In this document: piece after piece, positions 1 to 8,830 of the stretch | How positions within the stretch are numbered: the stretch's first letter is position 1 | Layout: every line of letters begins with the position of its first letter | Assembly: GCA_029866125.1 (NCBI GenBank) | Contig: JARWZZ010000010.1 | Coordinates: forward strand, 41,189 to 105,188 | Direction of reading: 5' to 3' | DNA length: 64,000 bases | Source of the DNA: Limnobacter sp. | Lineage (GTDB): Bacteria > Pseudomonadota > Gammaproteobacteria > Burkholderiales > Burkholderiaceae_B | Translations under genes and position numbers: made by a program | The notes under the pieces: model-generated | Databases searched by the model: none | Told to the model about the DNA's origin: nothing | The model's input: only the letters and a program-made list of their open reading frames with translations

Positions 1-1
1 C

Positions 2-1174
2 GAGTCCACCACGCTGGAGCTTTACTCAGGCAATGATGCGGACGATCACATCAACATCAACCCCGGAATTGGTAATGTGGGCATTGGTGAGGAGAACCCT
101 GGCGCCAAGCTGCACGTGAACGGTGGTGTGTTGGCTACATCGTATTCCACCTCTTCAGACCGCAGATTGAAAACCAATATATCGGCTTTGGACTCGGATG
201 ACTTGCTGGGTCGCTTAAGTGGCGTAGTGGCACACCGATATAACTACATTGCACACCCCGAAGTGGGCACGCGGATTGGTGTAATCGCTCAAGAAATTCA
301 GGCCTTGTTCCCAGAGGTTGCAACCTACAACAAAGACAACTTCATGAGCGTGGATTACAACGCTTTGGGCGCAATGGCCGCTGCAGGTGTGGGCCACTTG
401 AACACCAAGTTCAACACATTCGAAAAATTCACCAAGGAAAAGTTTGATTCCGTGGACAAGGAAATTACATTCCTGAAGACTGAAACAGCAAAAATCAAAG
501 GCCTTGAAGATTGGCGCGACGTGGCCAACACCCGCATGGACACCATGCAAATATCCATCGACAAAAACCTCGCCAAAATTACAGAGAACACTTTGGCAAT
601 TGAAAAGAACACAGCTGAAATTAAACGCCTTGATGATGTACTGGTTACTTTGGACACCACGGTGAAAGGGCAGGGCGAGGCCATCGACGGAATCAACACC
701 CGTTGGGGTAAAACATTCACCGCCAGTGCGGATGGTGCCCTGTTGACTGTAACTGCGGCTGAGTTGAAAGCAAACAACTTCACAGCCCAGCAAATACGAA
801 CCAATTCGGTGTACACCGCCCGCCTGGAAGCTGAAATGGCCAAAATCAAAGAACTGGATATTGACAAGCTGCGTGCCAATTCTGCTGTGACCAATACCTT
901 GCAGGCGGAGACCATGAATACTGGGTCTGCCCAGGTGTATGCCGGGGTTGGGGCACCAGCTTTCTTATTCTCAGCAGCGACTGATGGGCACTACACCGTC
1001 AACACCAGCGCATTGGACGGTAGCTATGCAACCGCCACTGTGATTGTGAATGCAGGCCAGGCCAAGGTTGTTCCAATCGCCAATGAAGGCATCCAGTTGC
1101 TTGCAGTGGGCAACAGCGTGAAGGCTGTGGCTGCGGGCAAAAGCATCAAGGCGACTTGGATCAAGATGGGCTAA
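2..1174 (+). CDS. Tail-fibre-like protein with peptidase S74 chaperone domain (5' partial)
   Basis: The reading frame is open from the first bases, so the gene starts upstream of the window. The visible N-terminal part has the NVGIG...PGAKLHVNG type of repeat found in phage tail fibres and related adhesins. It is followed by SSDRRLKTNI and, about 50 residues later, TRIGVIAQEIQALFPEVA, the signature of the S74 intramolecular chaperone domain, which trimerises the fibre and in studied members cuts itself off at the Ser before Asp. A long stretch rich in Lys, Glu and Thr then looks like coiled coil (about residues 110-225), and the C-terminal 80 residues resemble a small beta-rich tip. S74 usually ends the protein, so roughly 250 residues after it is unusual. 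It could be a prophage remnant or a host surface fibre. Confidence 0.8.
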   Translation, partial: ESTTLELYSGNDADDHININPGIGNVGIGEENPGAKLHVNGGVLATSYSTSSDRRLKTNISALDSDDLLGRLSGVVAHRYNYIAHPEVGTRIGVIAQEIQALFPEVATYNKDNFMSVDYNALGAMAAAGVGHLNTKFNTFEKFTKEKFDSVDKEITFLKTETAKIKGLEDWRDVANTRMDTMQISIDKNLAKITENTLAIEKNTAEIKRLDDVLVTLDTTVKGQGEAIDGINTRWGKTFTASADGALLTVTAAELKANNFTAQQIRTNSVYTARLEAEMAKIKELDIDKLRANSAVTNTLQAETMNTGSAQVYAGVGAPAFLFSAATDGHYTVNTSALDGSYATATVIVNAGQAKVVPIANEGIQLLAVGNSVKAVAAGKSIKATWIKMG

Positions 1175-1219
1175 GTATGTTTGATTAGGCACGCTTTAAG
1201 CACGTTGTTATGCACGTTT

Positions 1220-3040
1220 TTATGCACCTTCTAACGTTTGGATGATATGTTGCCCCTCTTCCAGTGCCTCCAGGCGGTCTTGTTCGGTGGTGTTGTTGAA
1301 CGCAAGTTCCACAGCTTGTTGGGGTGAGAGTAATTCAAACCTTGAGGTCTCTGGTTGTGAAGTTGGAGCTTGATGTACCTGGGCTTCCCCCACCTCGGCG
1401 GTTTCTAACTCACTTATTTGCAATCCATCTGCTACCACTGCACTGGGCGCATTTCTGTTTGAGCCTACAGGCAGCATGTCGTATAAGAATCCGATGCGGG
1501 CATAACGGTCCACTGCATGTGCCACTTTTTTATCCAAGGCTGAAAGTGTGGCCATCGCATCAGCTACTTTGGGCGGAGCAACTGTGCGCAGCTTTTGTTC
1601 GGCGCTGTCCATCCAATTGTTCATATTTATGTTTCTGTGGGTTACTCGGTCCACGTATTCGGTGGGGCGATTTAAGCAGCCCCCATTCAAACAACACCTT
1701 GCTAAGGTGTTAATCAATTCCCCCGCCACGATGCCCGCTGTTTGGCCGCCCAAACAAGCCAAAAGGCTGTACAAAACATCTGAGTTTCCACGAACGGCAG
1801 ACAGCATCAACATACCCAAACCTGCAGCACTCAGAAGCCGGGCCACACTTTTCACGGTGTCGGAAATGCTGCCAGCAATGGGTACGCCTATGGCGGTGAT
1901 GCCGATGTTGTAAGGCCCTAGTATTTGCGTCAGTATTCCCAGCCGCAGCAGGTTGGACAACAGGTTGACGGCCGTGTGCAAATTGCGTTTGTTGGATGCA
2001 GTGAGGTTTGCGCTATCCACCGCATGGTGAAGCACGCGCTGTGTGGCTGTGGCACAAAACGACGCCACTGCATGGCTGGCTACTTTTTGACCATAGTTAT
2101 TGCGAATGCCGTCCACCACCCGTTTGACAGCAAGTTCAGTGCTTTGTGCACGTTCTGCCTCTGAATTGCCGTAGGAGCGGGCCATTTGGGCAAGTTCCAA
2201 ATCGCCAAACTTATCGCCAGTTAAGTTCGAGGTAAAAAGGTCGCCATCGTAGCCACGCACCAAACATGCATCTTTGTAAACCAGCACAGAGCCCAGCTGA
2301 TGGTGCCCCGGTTGCTCGCACATGTATTGCAGCAAGTCCGGGTGCACATCGCTGAGGTTGGTGATGTCTTGCGGATGGGTACCCACTATATGCGCAATTT
2401 CATGCGCAACCAAATGGTGGAATGTTGGGCGAATGAAAAGATGATTTTTTCTGGCAAGTACGATGCGGGGCTGTGGGGTTTCGTAAATGAATGTTCCGTC
2501 TGAGGCGAAGCTTGAGCGTTTGGTTTCCATATAACCCGCAGCGGATTTACTCAGCTTTCCGCACACCGACATTGCAATGGTGGTTTGCAGGGGGGCCGCA
2601 TTGTTGTTTGGGTTCGACCCTGGGGCGGATGGGCCCGGCTGTGTGCTTGTTAAATGGCTTTCGAGTTGAATATTGGGCATGCCCCAGTCGCGCAGTTGGC
2701 CGTTGATGTTGTCCATCACCTGCCCAATTACACTGATTTCGCTGTTGGAGGGTAGCCTGCAGTTTGCAAATCCGTAAGAAGGGGTGTCCTCTTGGTAGGA
2801 CTCCACTCGGATGGGGCTCATCGGGTTTTCTGGGCTACTTAAGGGCACCTGCATGGCGCTGTAGGGCTCGTAGGTTTCTGGATTCAAACGCCCTTTCGTA
2901 CTTCGACCCACCGGGTAGTCGGTGCTCGCCTGATTGTACTTTTCTAGATATTCCTTCACGACCTTTTCCATCTCGGCGCGTTTAAAGCCTACACCATCCC
3001 ATGCACTGGTGTTGAAAAGTTGAGCGCCAAATATTTTCAT
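1220..3040 (-). CDS. HExxH metalloprotease-like protein, candidate type III effector
   Basis: No family is recognised. The 606-residue protein (start taken at ATG 3040, with GGGA eight bases upstream; an ATG at 3058 is in frame but has worse spacing) has no signal peptide. Around residue 213 it carries LVAHEIAHIVGTHPQD: a zincin HExxH with Gly and a further His at HExxHxxGxH, one residue short of the metzincin spacing. Residues about 345-440 hold several hydrophobic Gly/Ala/Leu segments (for example ILTQILGPYNIGITAIGVPI), perhaps membrane-inserting. A Cys-rich patch (ARCCLNGGCL) follows. The gene is divergent from the large gene at 3248 and each has an hrp-box-like promoter in the shared 130-base gap. 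Established: several type III effectors are HExxH zinc proteases. Inference: this is a secreted effector. The catalytic reading is moderately secure, the substrate unknown. Confidence 0.75.
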   Translation of the reverse strand: MKIFGAQLFNTSAWDGVGFKRAEMEKVVKEYLEKYNQASTDYPVGRSTKGRLNPETYEPYSAMQVPLSSPENPMSPIRVESYQEDTPSYGFANCRLPSNSEISVIGQVMDNINGQLRDWGMPNIQLESHLTSTQPGPSAPGSNPNNNAAPLQTTIAMSVCGKLSKSAAGYMETKRSSFASDGTFIYETPQPRIVLARKNHLFIRPTFHHLVAHEIAHIVGTHPQDITNLSDVHPDLLQYMCEQPGHHQLGSVLVYKDACLVRGYDGDLFTSNLTGDKFGDLELAQMARSYGNSEAERAQSTELAVKRVVDGIRNNYGQKVASHAVASFCATATQRVLHHAVDSANLTASNKRNLHTAVNLLSNLLRLGILTQILGPYNIGITAIGVPIAGSISDTVKSVARLLSAAGLGMLMLSAVRGNSDVLYSLLACLGGQTAGIVAGELINTLARCCLNGGCLNRPTEYVDRVTHRNINMNNWMDSAEQKLRTVAPPKVADAMATLSALDKKVAHAVDRYARIGFLYDMLPVGSNRNAPSAVVADGLQISELETAEVGEAQVHQAPTSQPETSRFELLSPQQAVELAFNNTTEQDRLEALEEGQHIIQTLEGA

Positions 3041-3078
3041 ACTGCATTCCCGGTCCATGTAGATGATATGTATCCCTT

Positions 3079-3106
3079 TGGGTGGCGTCTGGCGGGAAGT
3101 TGTTCC
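3079..3106 (-). promoter_or_regulatory. hrp-box-like promoter (HrpL-class ECF sigma)
   Basis: On the minus strand the sequence reads GGAACA, 15 bases, CCACCCA. This matches the hrp box consensus GGAACC-N15/16-CCACNNA in all invariant positions. It lies 38 bases upstream of ATG 3040, a normal distance for such a promoter, and it favours that start. The spacing and strand are seen directly; recognition by a HrpL-like sigma factor is inferred. Confidence 0.65.
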
Positions 3107-3125
3107 ATCCTTTTAAAAAAAGGAT
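3107..3125. repeat. Perfect inverted repeat between divergent promoters
   Basis: ATCCTTTT, three A, AAAAGGAT: an 8-base perfect palindrome with a 3-base spacer. It sits between the two divergent hrp-box-like promoters. It could be an operator or a small bidirectional barrier. No T-rich tail of terminator type is obvious on the minus side; the plus side is followed by TTAATTTTT. Confidence 0.6.
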
Positions 3126-3148
3126 TTAATTTTTCCGAAAATCAGTAA

Positions 3149-3176
3149 AGAACTTTCTAGCTGTTCTGACCACACA
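3149..3176 (+). promoter_or_regulatory. hrp-box-like promoter (HrpL-class ECF sigma)
   Basis: Plus strand AGAACT, 15 bases, CCACACA: one mismatch (first base) to GGAACC/T-N15/16-CCACNNA. It points at the 1259-residue gene. A start point about 6 bases after the box would leave almost no leader for the TTG at 3194, so the ATG at 3248 is the better start. Confidence 0.6.
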
Positions 3177-3247
3177 AAGTCACTCACTCCTTTTTGGTCC
3201 CTACTGTGACTTTACCCATTGTGTCCCCCCTCATTGCGTTTCCCGCA

Positions 3248-6200
3248 ATGTCGCCTGCAGCATCGGCCTCGCCCAATAGCTCCGTTCAAAGCGCCTCGTC
3301 TGCCAGTGCAAGTAGTTCCGCTGCTCAAAGCCCGCTCAACAACAGCCCAATCAATCGCACCGCTTCAGCACTGGCTGCACAGCTGCCTCAAGCGGTGGTT
3401 CAGTCCACTGTGAACTCGCTTCGTAACTTGTCTTTCGATCGAAGCGATGCCCACAAGCAGGCCTTGTCGTACAGGGAATTTGACCGGGTTTTCTTGCAGC
3501 GTCCTTTGAATATTGCTTCCAGCCATGGCGGGCAAACTTTGAGTTTTTCTGTGGCAGAACTTCTACAGGCTTTGGGTGTGAACAAAGCCTCGTTGAAAGG
3601 CTCGTCGGTTAATCATTGGAAAAATGGGGACTGGACGCGTGACATTGATTTGCTGATTAATACGAAAGTATGTGGCAAAAACCGCGACGCGCTTGTTGCT
3701 GCCCTTAAAGCTTATTTGCAGCAAGGGGGAAAAGCCCGGTACACACTAAGTGAGCGCACGGTTAACAAAGGCCTTAGCCAATTTTACAAAGTACAAATTG
3801 GTTTTCCAAAAGAAGGGGGGTACCGCATTGACCTGGTCATTGCGGACAGCATGGATGTGAAGTTTGATGTGCTGCAAGCTTCGAGCGAAATTGAATTTGA
3901 CACAGCAAGCCGCGCAGCAACCCTGAAGCAGTTGGACAGGCCGCCAGTGTTGGATTGGTTGCGCGAGCACAAGTTGTTGTGCTTTCACCCTGAAATGACG
4001 GGTGGCCTTGAGCGCTTAAGCATTTATTGTCAGAAAGGTTCGCACTACCTTTTACAACCTGAAGTTTTAGAAAAATTTGTTGCCGATGCCGAGCCTGCTG
4101 ACATGGCCAATGTGTTGATGCGGCAATTTGGAAATCTGAAAAATCTAAGCCCTGCAGCGCAGCAAAAATTGTGGCAAATGCTGGTGGGGGTTTTGATGGA
4201 ACAACCCAGTGAAGCCCCGCATTTGCTGAATTATTTGGCTCAGTGGAGTGGTGTTGACACTCTTGCCCAATTGCCCGCTGCATTGAATGACCCCAGCCGC
4301 ATTGCCCGCCTAGGCAATGGCTACAACATTGGTGCGGACATACGCGACACTTTAAAGCAGTGGTTGCTTGAAAGCCCACAGGCAAGTCGTTTGGTGCAGC
4401 AGGTGTTTGAGCAACTTTTAGATGTACAGGTGGTGCCCCTTCCCACCTTGTTGACTGCATTGAAGGCTTTGCCTCCTGAGCTGGACTACCAGTCGCCGAC
4501 GCTGGCCCATGGTGTACTGCCGGCTGTGGAGTATTGGTTAGGCCAAGATATTTCAGCTGACAACCGACAGCAATTACAAAACGACGCTGCAGAGTTAAAG
4601 CAGTTGCCCTTGCGGCAATGTATGCATTGGTTAAAGCAAAACCCAGATTTTGGTTTGCTTGAAAATCGCCAGCATTTTGTTTATTTGCTCAAAGGTGTTA
4701 TTGATTCAAGTGGGTCGGGTGTATCAATGGGCCCGGTATCAGGCTCAATCAATGAGCCTTTGATGAGGGTGATTCAAGTGCTTCAGGGCACAAGGGCCGG
4801 TCGAACGGGTTTGCGTTTGGTGTGCAATGCCTTACAAAAAAGCCGTTTGCGCCTTGAGTCGCCAACCCTTGATGAACTGCGTGGAATTTGTAGCAAGGAC
4901 AACACAGCAAGCCCTTCAAACAAACTGCTGTTACTGTGTGTGCTGGGTGCATCCATACAGCGGTTGGCCGAGCAGAAGTTCAGGTTTTTGTTGAGCGACG
5001 CAAGTCTTCACAAAGCGGCCCAGTGTATAGAAGCCCTGTTTAAACATTGGCCTGATGTGAAGCAGCATTTTTACATGGAAAGGGGCATTGCATGGTTTAA
5101 AACATCCGACCCCAAAGCCGATGGAATTCATTGGGCCTGGGACCCCACATTCAGGCGCTTGTTGGTGTTGGACAAGGACGTGCAGGGCAATCGCTTGATT
5201 GCGCATTGCGATGGAGTGGATTCGCACATCCTAAATTTCAATAAAAACTTCCAGCCTGTTGCAGATTACATTTTGGTGGCTGGTGACTACCCGCCTGTGG
5301 ATGTGGCGTTTGATGAGCAAGAAAAGGAGTGGTCTATCCATGCCGACTGGCCCGTGGCCGTATGGAAAACTGGCTGCGCCAAAGCGTGGATTAAGGAGAT
5401 GTGTTCGGTTCACTCGCTCTTTCGTGAGGGCAAGGCAAATCCTGAAGCATTTAACGTGTCGCTTTTGGCGGAGTTTCAGGAGCGCATACCGGTTGCATCT
5501 GCGCAGTATTTTGAGCAGGCCATTTTCGAGCAAATCAGCAAAGGCACCATGAGGCTGAAAACCTCGAACCACCGGCAAACAGTCTCGCTGATGATTGCGG
5601 GCGGAAAACCAATGAGCTTTAGTTTGAGCCACCACGAAGATAACCCCTACCGCCGTTTGCATTTTATGATTCCAGACCTACCCGGTGAAACCTTTTATGA
5701 CCGGATTGATGTGCAAAGGGAGTACCTCGACAATGCATTGGTGAATGACATACCCGAAGCTATACCCAATGAGCATGTGAAGCCCACTTTCAGCGCACCG
5801 TACCATGAAGCTTCGGGCAAGTTGATGGGGCTTGGTTTTTGCCAAAGTGCTGACCACAGCATCTTTTTTAAAGGTTTGATTGTTGGGGACCAGATGATGG
5901 GGCCGGGTACAGTGCGCTTCGATTCCAATTTTTCGGAAATTGAGTTGCCGGCAAGTTTAAACAACAAGGTTATTCCGATGGGTTTGCTCGAGCTTATGGA
6001 ACTGATTGACGTGCAAAACCCAGACTTGCGCTACACGCTTCGTTACGATGAGGTGAGGATGGGTGAGGGGGTTGCTTTACCGGCTGACTATGAGGGTTTT
6101 GTTCATTTTGAGGGCGACTCCTACCAAATGCGGGGGTACGTTTTTAAGCAGGTGTTTGTGGGCGAGTGCGCGGTTAAAACAGAGGACTGGAGCATACGCA

Positions 6201-7027
6201 CTGGCCGTCATTGGATGGTGCCAGCTGAGGCGGGCGCTTTGGGTTCGTCAGTGGTTCACGATGCGGGTTTAAGGTCAAAATTCATCGACTTGCCGTGGGG
6301 TTTGCGTTTGTTAAGCCATGGCTTTGTGTGCGATGTGCAGTCTGATTCACCCACCTATGTGAAAAACCCACAACCCAGAACCAACCTTTTTTTCAAGGGC
6401 CATGAGCTGAGGTTGGACCGCGACACCTTGACTCAACATGCCTTAAATATGCGGCAATTGAAGATTAGCCCACCCAAGACACCGATTGTGTTGAGGCTAG
6501 CCGCAGGTGGGCCCGGCGAATGGCGCTCAATTCAAATCATGTTTACCCCCAATGAAAAGGAAGACCGGATTGTGTTTTCCTCTGAAATCGCAGGCAGCAG
6601 AACGCCCAAGCGGATTTTGGTTGTAGCGGGCGAAGGGCGCTGGGTTCAACTGAGATACGTGAGCCCACTTTTGTTTTCAACTCATGTGGTTTTGGGGGGT
6701 GGGTTCCACTACAAAGGAATGTTGATGTCAAAAGGGGAGATGTGGTACCCATTGCCAGTGGGTGAGTTGGGCATGAGCGGGGTTCGCTGGCTGTTGCTCA
6801 AAGGTATAGGACAAAATTTGGACGGTTTGCTGGAAGGGCCGCCGGTGGGTGATGCGAAAATCAACTTGGCCATGCAAGAGTTGAATGGGTTGTTAGGCCA
6901 GGCCAATTCACCATTGACAGCGCAAGAATATGTGAGGCAGTTGTCCAGCGGTATGGCAGAGCTGATGGCACCCATGTTTGATGGGACAGGCACCGTGCCT
7001 TTGGCGCAACGGCGGCGGTACCCATAA
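3248..7027 (+). CDS. 1259-residue protein with nucleotidyltransferase-like motifs, candidate type III effector
   Basis: Not a recognised family. ATG 3248 is preferred over TTG 3194 because of the promoter position; neither has a convincing ribosome site. The first 60 residues are Ser/Ala/Pro/Asn-rich and nearly free of charge, as in type III secretion signals, and there is no Sec signal. Residues about 118-134 read GSSVNHWKNGDWTRDIDLL and at about 194 RIDLVIAD: a Gly-Ser motif, an Asp-x-Asp and a third Asp in beta strands, which is the metal-binding triad of the polymerase-beta nucleotidyltransferase fold. The remaining thousand residues show mixed alpha and beta pattern with no motif I can name. 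A perfect terminator follows. Such a protein might nucleotidylate a host target, but that is inference. Confidence 0.75.
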   Translation: MSPAASASPNSSVQSASSASASSSAAQSPLNNSPINRTASALAAQLPQAVVQSTVNSLRNLSFDRSDAHKQALSYREFDRVFLQRPLNIASSHGGQTLSFSVAELLQALGVNKASLKGSSVNHWKNGDWTRDIDLLINTKVCGKNRDALVAALKAYLQQGGKARYTLSERTVNKGLSQFYKVQIGFPKEGGYRIDLVIADSMDVKFDVLQASSEIEFDTASRAATLKQLDRPPVLDWLREHKLLCFHPEMTGGLERLSIYCQKGSHYLLQPEVLEKFVADAEPADMANVLMRQFGNLKNLSPAAQQKLWQMLVGVLMEQPSEAPHLLNYLAQWSGVDTLAQLPAALNDPSRIARLGNGYNIGADIRDTLKQWLLESPQASRLVQQVFEQLLDVQVVPLPTLLTALKALPPELDYQSPTLAHGVLPAVEYWLGQDISADNRQQLQNDAAELKQLPLRQCMHWLKQNPDFGLLENRQHFVYLLKGVIDSSGSGVSMGPVSGSINEPLMRVIQVLQGTRAGRTGLRLVCNALQKSRLRLESPTLDELRGICSKDNTASPSNKLLLLCVLGASIQRLAEQKFRFLLSDASLHKAAQCIEALFKHWPDVKQHFYMERGIAWFKTSDPKADGIHWAWDPTFRRLLVLDKDVQGNRLIAHCDGVDSHILNFNKNFQPVADYILVAGDYPPVDVAFDEQEKEWSIHADWPVAVWKTGCAKAWIKEMCSVHSLFREGKANPEAFNVSLLAEFQERIPVASAQYFEQAIFEQISKGTMRLKTSNHRQTVSLMIAGGKPMSFSLSHHEDNPYRRLHFMIPDLPGETFYDRIDVQREYLDNALVNDIPEAIPNEHVKPTFSAPYHEASGKLMGLGFCQSADHSIFFKGLIVGDQMMGPGTVRFDSNFSEIELPASLNNKVIPMGLLELMELIDVQNPDLRYTLRYDEVRMGEGVALPADYEGFVHFEGDSYQMRGYVFKQVFVGECAVKTEDWSIRTGRHWMVPAEAGALGSSVVHDAGLRSKFIDLPWGLRLLSHGFVCDVQSDSPTYVKNPQPRTNLFFKGHELRLDRDTLTQHALNMRQLKISPPKTPIVLRLAAGGPGEWRSIQIMFTPNEKEDRIVFSSEIAGSRTPKRILVVAGEGRWVQLRYVSPLLFSTHVVLGGGFHYKGMLMSKGEMWYPLPVGELGMSGVRWLLLKGIGQNLDGLLEGPPVGDAKINLAMQELNGLLGQANSPLTAQEYVRQLSSGMAELMAPMFDGTGTVPLAQRRRYP

Positions 7028-7029
7028 AA

Positions 7030-7059
7030 AAGTAAAAGCACCGCAAGGTGCTTTTACTT
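7030..7059. terminator. Bidirectional rho-independent terminator
   Basis: Thirteen-base perfect stem AAGTAAAAGCACC / GGTGCTTTTACTT around GCAA, between convergent genes. A-rich bases on the left and T-rich stem ends serve both strands. Confidence 0.85.
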
Positions 7060-7086
7060 CACTGATTTGCACTTGCCTAAGCGGAT

Positions 7087-8727
7087 TTAACCAAGGCCAC
7101 CTAGCACCTTGCTCAATGCGCTGCTAAGGTCAGACGAGCTGGAGTCTGCCGCTGTGGAGCTGATGGTACTGACCACCGTATCCAACAAGCCGCCAGTTGG
7201 GTCTTCGACCCCGCCAGATTGAAGTTGCGCCGTAAGGCTTTCAACCGTGCCCAGCAAGCCGCCGGTTGCCTCTTCAAGGGTTTGGGGAATCGCGTCGAGT
7301 GACAAGGACTCAGGTGACAATGAGTCAGGTGACAATGAGTCAGGGGAAAGCCCGCCCGCACCCGCACCTAAAATATCTGCACCACCCAAAAGGTTTTCAA
7401 CACTGCCCAAGGTTTCGGCCAATACTGAATCCACTGTGACTGCTGTGTTGTGCAGCGTGTCCACCACTGTCGCCAAAGGCTCAACTTGGGCGGTTACGGG
7501 TTCGATGACCTCGCCCACTGTATCCACCACGGTGGTGACCAGGCCTTCACCGCCTGCAGTATTAATCAGGCTGTTTAGGTCAAATGAGTCAAAAGTATCA
7601 GTCAGGCTTTGGGCGGGCTCAGTCAACGGGCTAAGTGGTTCGCCCAGCGGGGTTTGATTAATTCCACCCACCGCACCTTCAACCACTGTGTCCACCAAGG
7701 TACTGATTGGATTTGTTTCTCCAGCAGAAGCTACCTCAGTAAGGTCCTGCTTTATAGCCTCCAACAAATTTTGAACAGTACCTTCAGGGGTGGCACTACC
7801 TGGACCTTCTTGTAGTCCAGCTACCGTCTCCTGAACTGCTTGAATGATGTTGTCAGGACCTAGGTCCGCTGGCGATTGGTCAGAGCTGGAGCCGGGCACA
7901 GTATCAGCTCCTGAGCTTGTGCCTTCTGGGATTTGACCTACAATTGCATCTGTAACTGGTTGCGTCACTACACCCAATGGGCTTTCGTTTATTGGGTTAA
8001 GCACTTGGCCAACTGGGCCACTGTTGGCACTTCCCGTTGGGCCACTTGTAGTGTTACCTGAAGAGCCATTCGATACCGCGCCTGTTGTATCTATACCAGC
8101 AGCGTCTGTGATTGGTTTCGTTATTGGTGGAAAACCGGCGCTCATATCATTTATGGCATTCACTACCTGGCCTGTCACTTCGCCCACGGGGGTGTCTTCT
8201 CCCACTACAGGGGCCAATGCAGCAGGCAGGGATTCGCCACCGCTGACGCCAAATCCGCCATCGTTGCTGGGGGCTGGAATGTCTGCGTCTTTGTTGTCAT
8301 TGTCGCTAGAGCCGCCTACAAACAAGCCTGTGGCCAATGCGCCAAGGGCAGAGGTGAGTAAACCGCCGCCACTACCCGCCAAACCACCAAACAAGCCCGA
8401 AGCGCCAGTGTCTTGCGCAACGGATGACATTTCTGTAAGTTCTGTCGTGAATTCAAAGCACTCAGTTTCTTCCAACACCAGCATTTGCGGGCCATTGGGG
8501 CTGTCTTGCTCGCCCAGTACAATTTTTCCGTTGGGGGTCATTACACCGGCTGCGGGTTCTTGACCCTCAATTCCGGGGAACTCCAAACCCAGTCGGCCTG
8601 AGTCGCCAGTCACGACCTGGTCACCCGGCAGAAGGTAATCTCCCACCTTAATGTTGACAACTTCACCGTTTCGGGTAACGCTAACTTCACCTTCTAAGTC
8701 TTTGACTAGTGCTTGAGATGTAGACAT
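7087..8727 (-). CDS. Low-complexity surface protein with FecR/retention-module-like N-terminus
   Basis: The first 60 residues (KDLEGEVSVTRNGEVV, then KVGDYLLPGDQVVTGDSGRLGL) match the small beta domain at the N-terminus of LapA/BapA-type adhesins and FecR-like proteins (a gene product - name - G.V - L..GD.I.TG.G pattern). The rest, about 480 residues, is low complexity: Ala, Gly, Ser, Thr, Pro and Asp with recurring NPINESPLG..TQPVTD-type units, a Gly-rich LFGGLAGSGGG stretch and a short SLSPD repeat. No Cys is expected to matter. AAAGGAG lies nine bases before the ATG. No RTX repeats or type I secretion signal are visible and no lapBCD-like transporter is adjacent, so the export route is unknown. 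A secreted or envelope-held structural protein is the best guess. Confidence 0.7.
   Translation of the reverse strand: MSTSQALVKDLEGEVSVTRNGEVVNIKVGDYLLPGDQVVTGDSGRLGLEFPGIEGQEPAAGVMTPNGKIVLGEQDSPNGPQMLVLEETECFEFTTELTEMSSVAQDTGASGLFGGLAGSGGGLLTSALGALATGLFVGGSSDNDNKDADIPAPSNDGGFGVSGGESLPAALAPVVGEDTPVGEVTGQVVNAINDMSAGFPPITKPITDAAGIDTTGAVSNGSSGNTTSGPTGSANSGPVGQVLNPINESPLGVVTQPVTDAIVGQIPEGTSSGADTVPGSSSDQSPADLGPDNIIQAVQETVAGLQEGPGSATPEGTVQNLLEAIKQDLTEVASAGETNPISTLVDTVVEGAVGGINQTPLGEPLSPLTEPAQSLTDTFDSFDLNSLINTAGGEGLVTTVVDTVGEVIEPVTAQVEPLATVVDTLHNTAVTVDSVLAETLGSVENLLGGADILGAGAGGLSPDSLSPDSLSPESLSLDAIPQTLEEATGGLLGTVESLTAQLQSGGVEDPTGGLLDTVVSTISSTAADSSSSDLSSALSKVLGGLG
7299..7343. repeat. 15-base tandem repeat (three copies)
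   Basis: Three in-frame copies of GTGACAAKGASTCAG (one copy diverged at two positions) inside the surface-protein gene, coding for a repeated Ser-Leu-Ser-Pro-Asp unit on the minus strand. Confidence 0.85.
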
Positions 8728-8739
8728 TTGAACAGACTC

Positions 8740-8759
8740 CTTTGTGTATATTCACAAAG
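8740..8759. repeat. Inverted repeat at the surface-gene leader
   Basis: CTTTGTG-TATATT-CACAAAG, seven-base arms. One arm overlaps the ribosome site of the gene starting at 8727, so a hairpin in the leader could limit translation, or the site could be an operator. Confidence 0.55.
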
Positions 8760-8830
8760 TCTGACGCGTTTTTGAGTTTTCAAAAGAACAAAAAGGGGCC
8801 AAACCCCCCCCCAAATTAGTGAATCAAAAT

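Noticed and set aside
1284..1311. TCGGTGG ... AGTTCC on the plus strand, a reverse hrp-box look-alike
   Set aside because: Spacing is 14, outside 15-16, and it lies inside the coding sequence of the HExxH gene near its stop, with no gene start in reach.
8024..8563. 179-codon frame opposite the surface-protein gene
   Set aside because: Shadow of the low-complexity Pro/Ser/Ala gene; no ribosome site and no recognisable motif.
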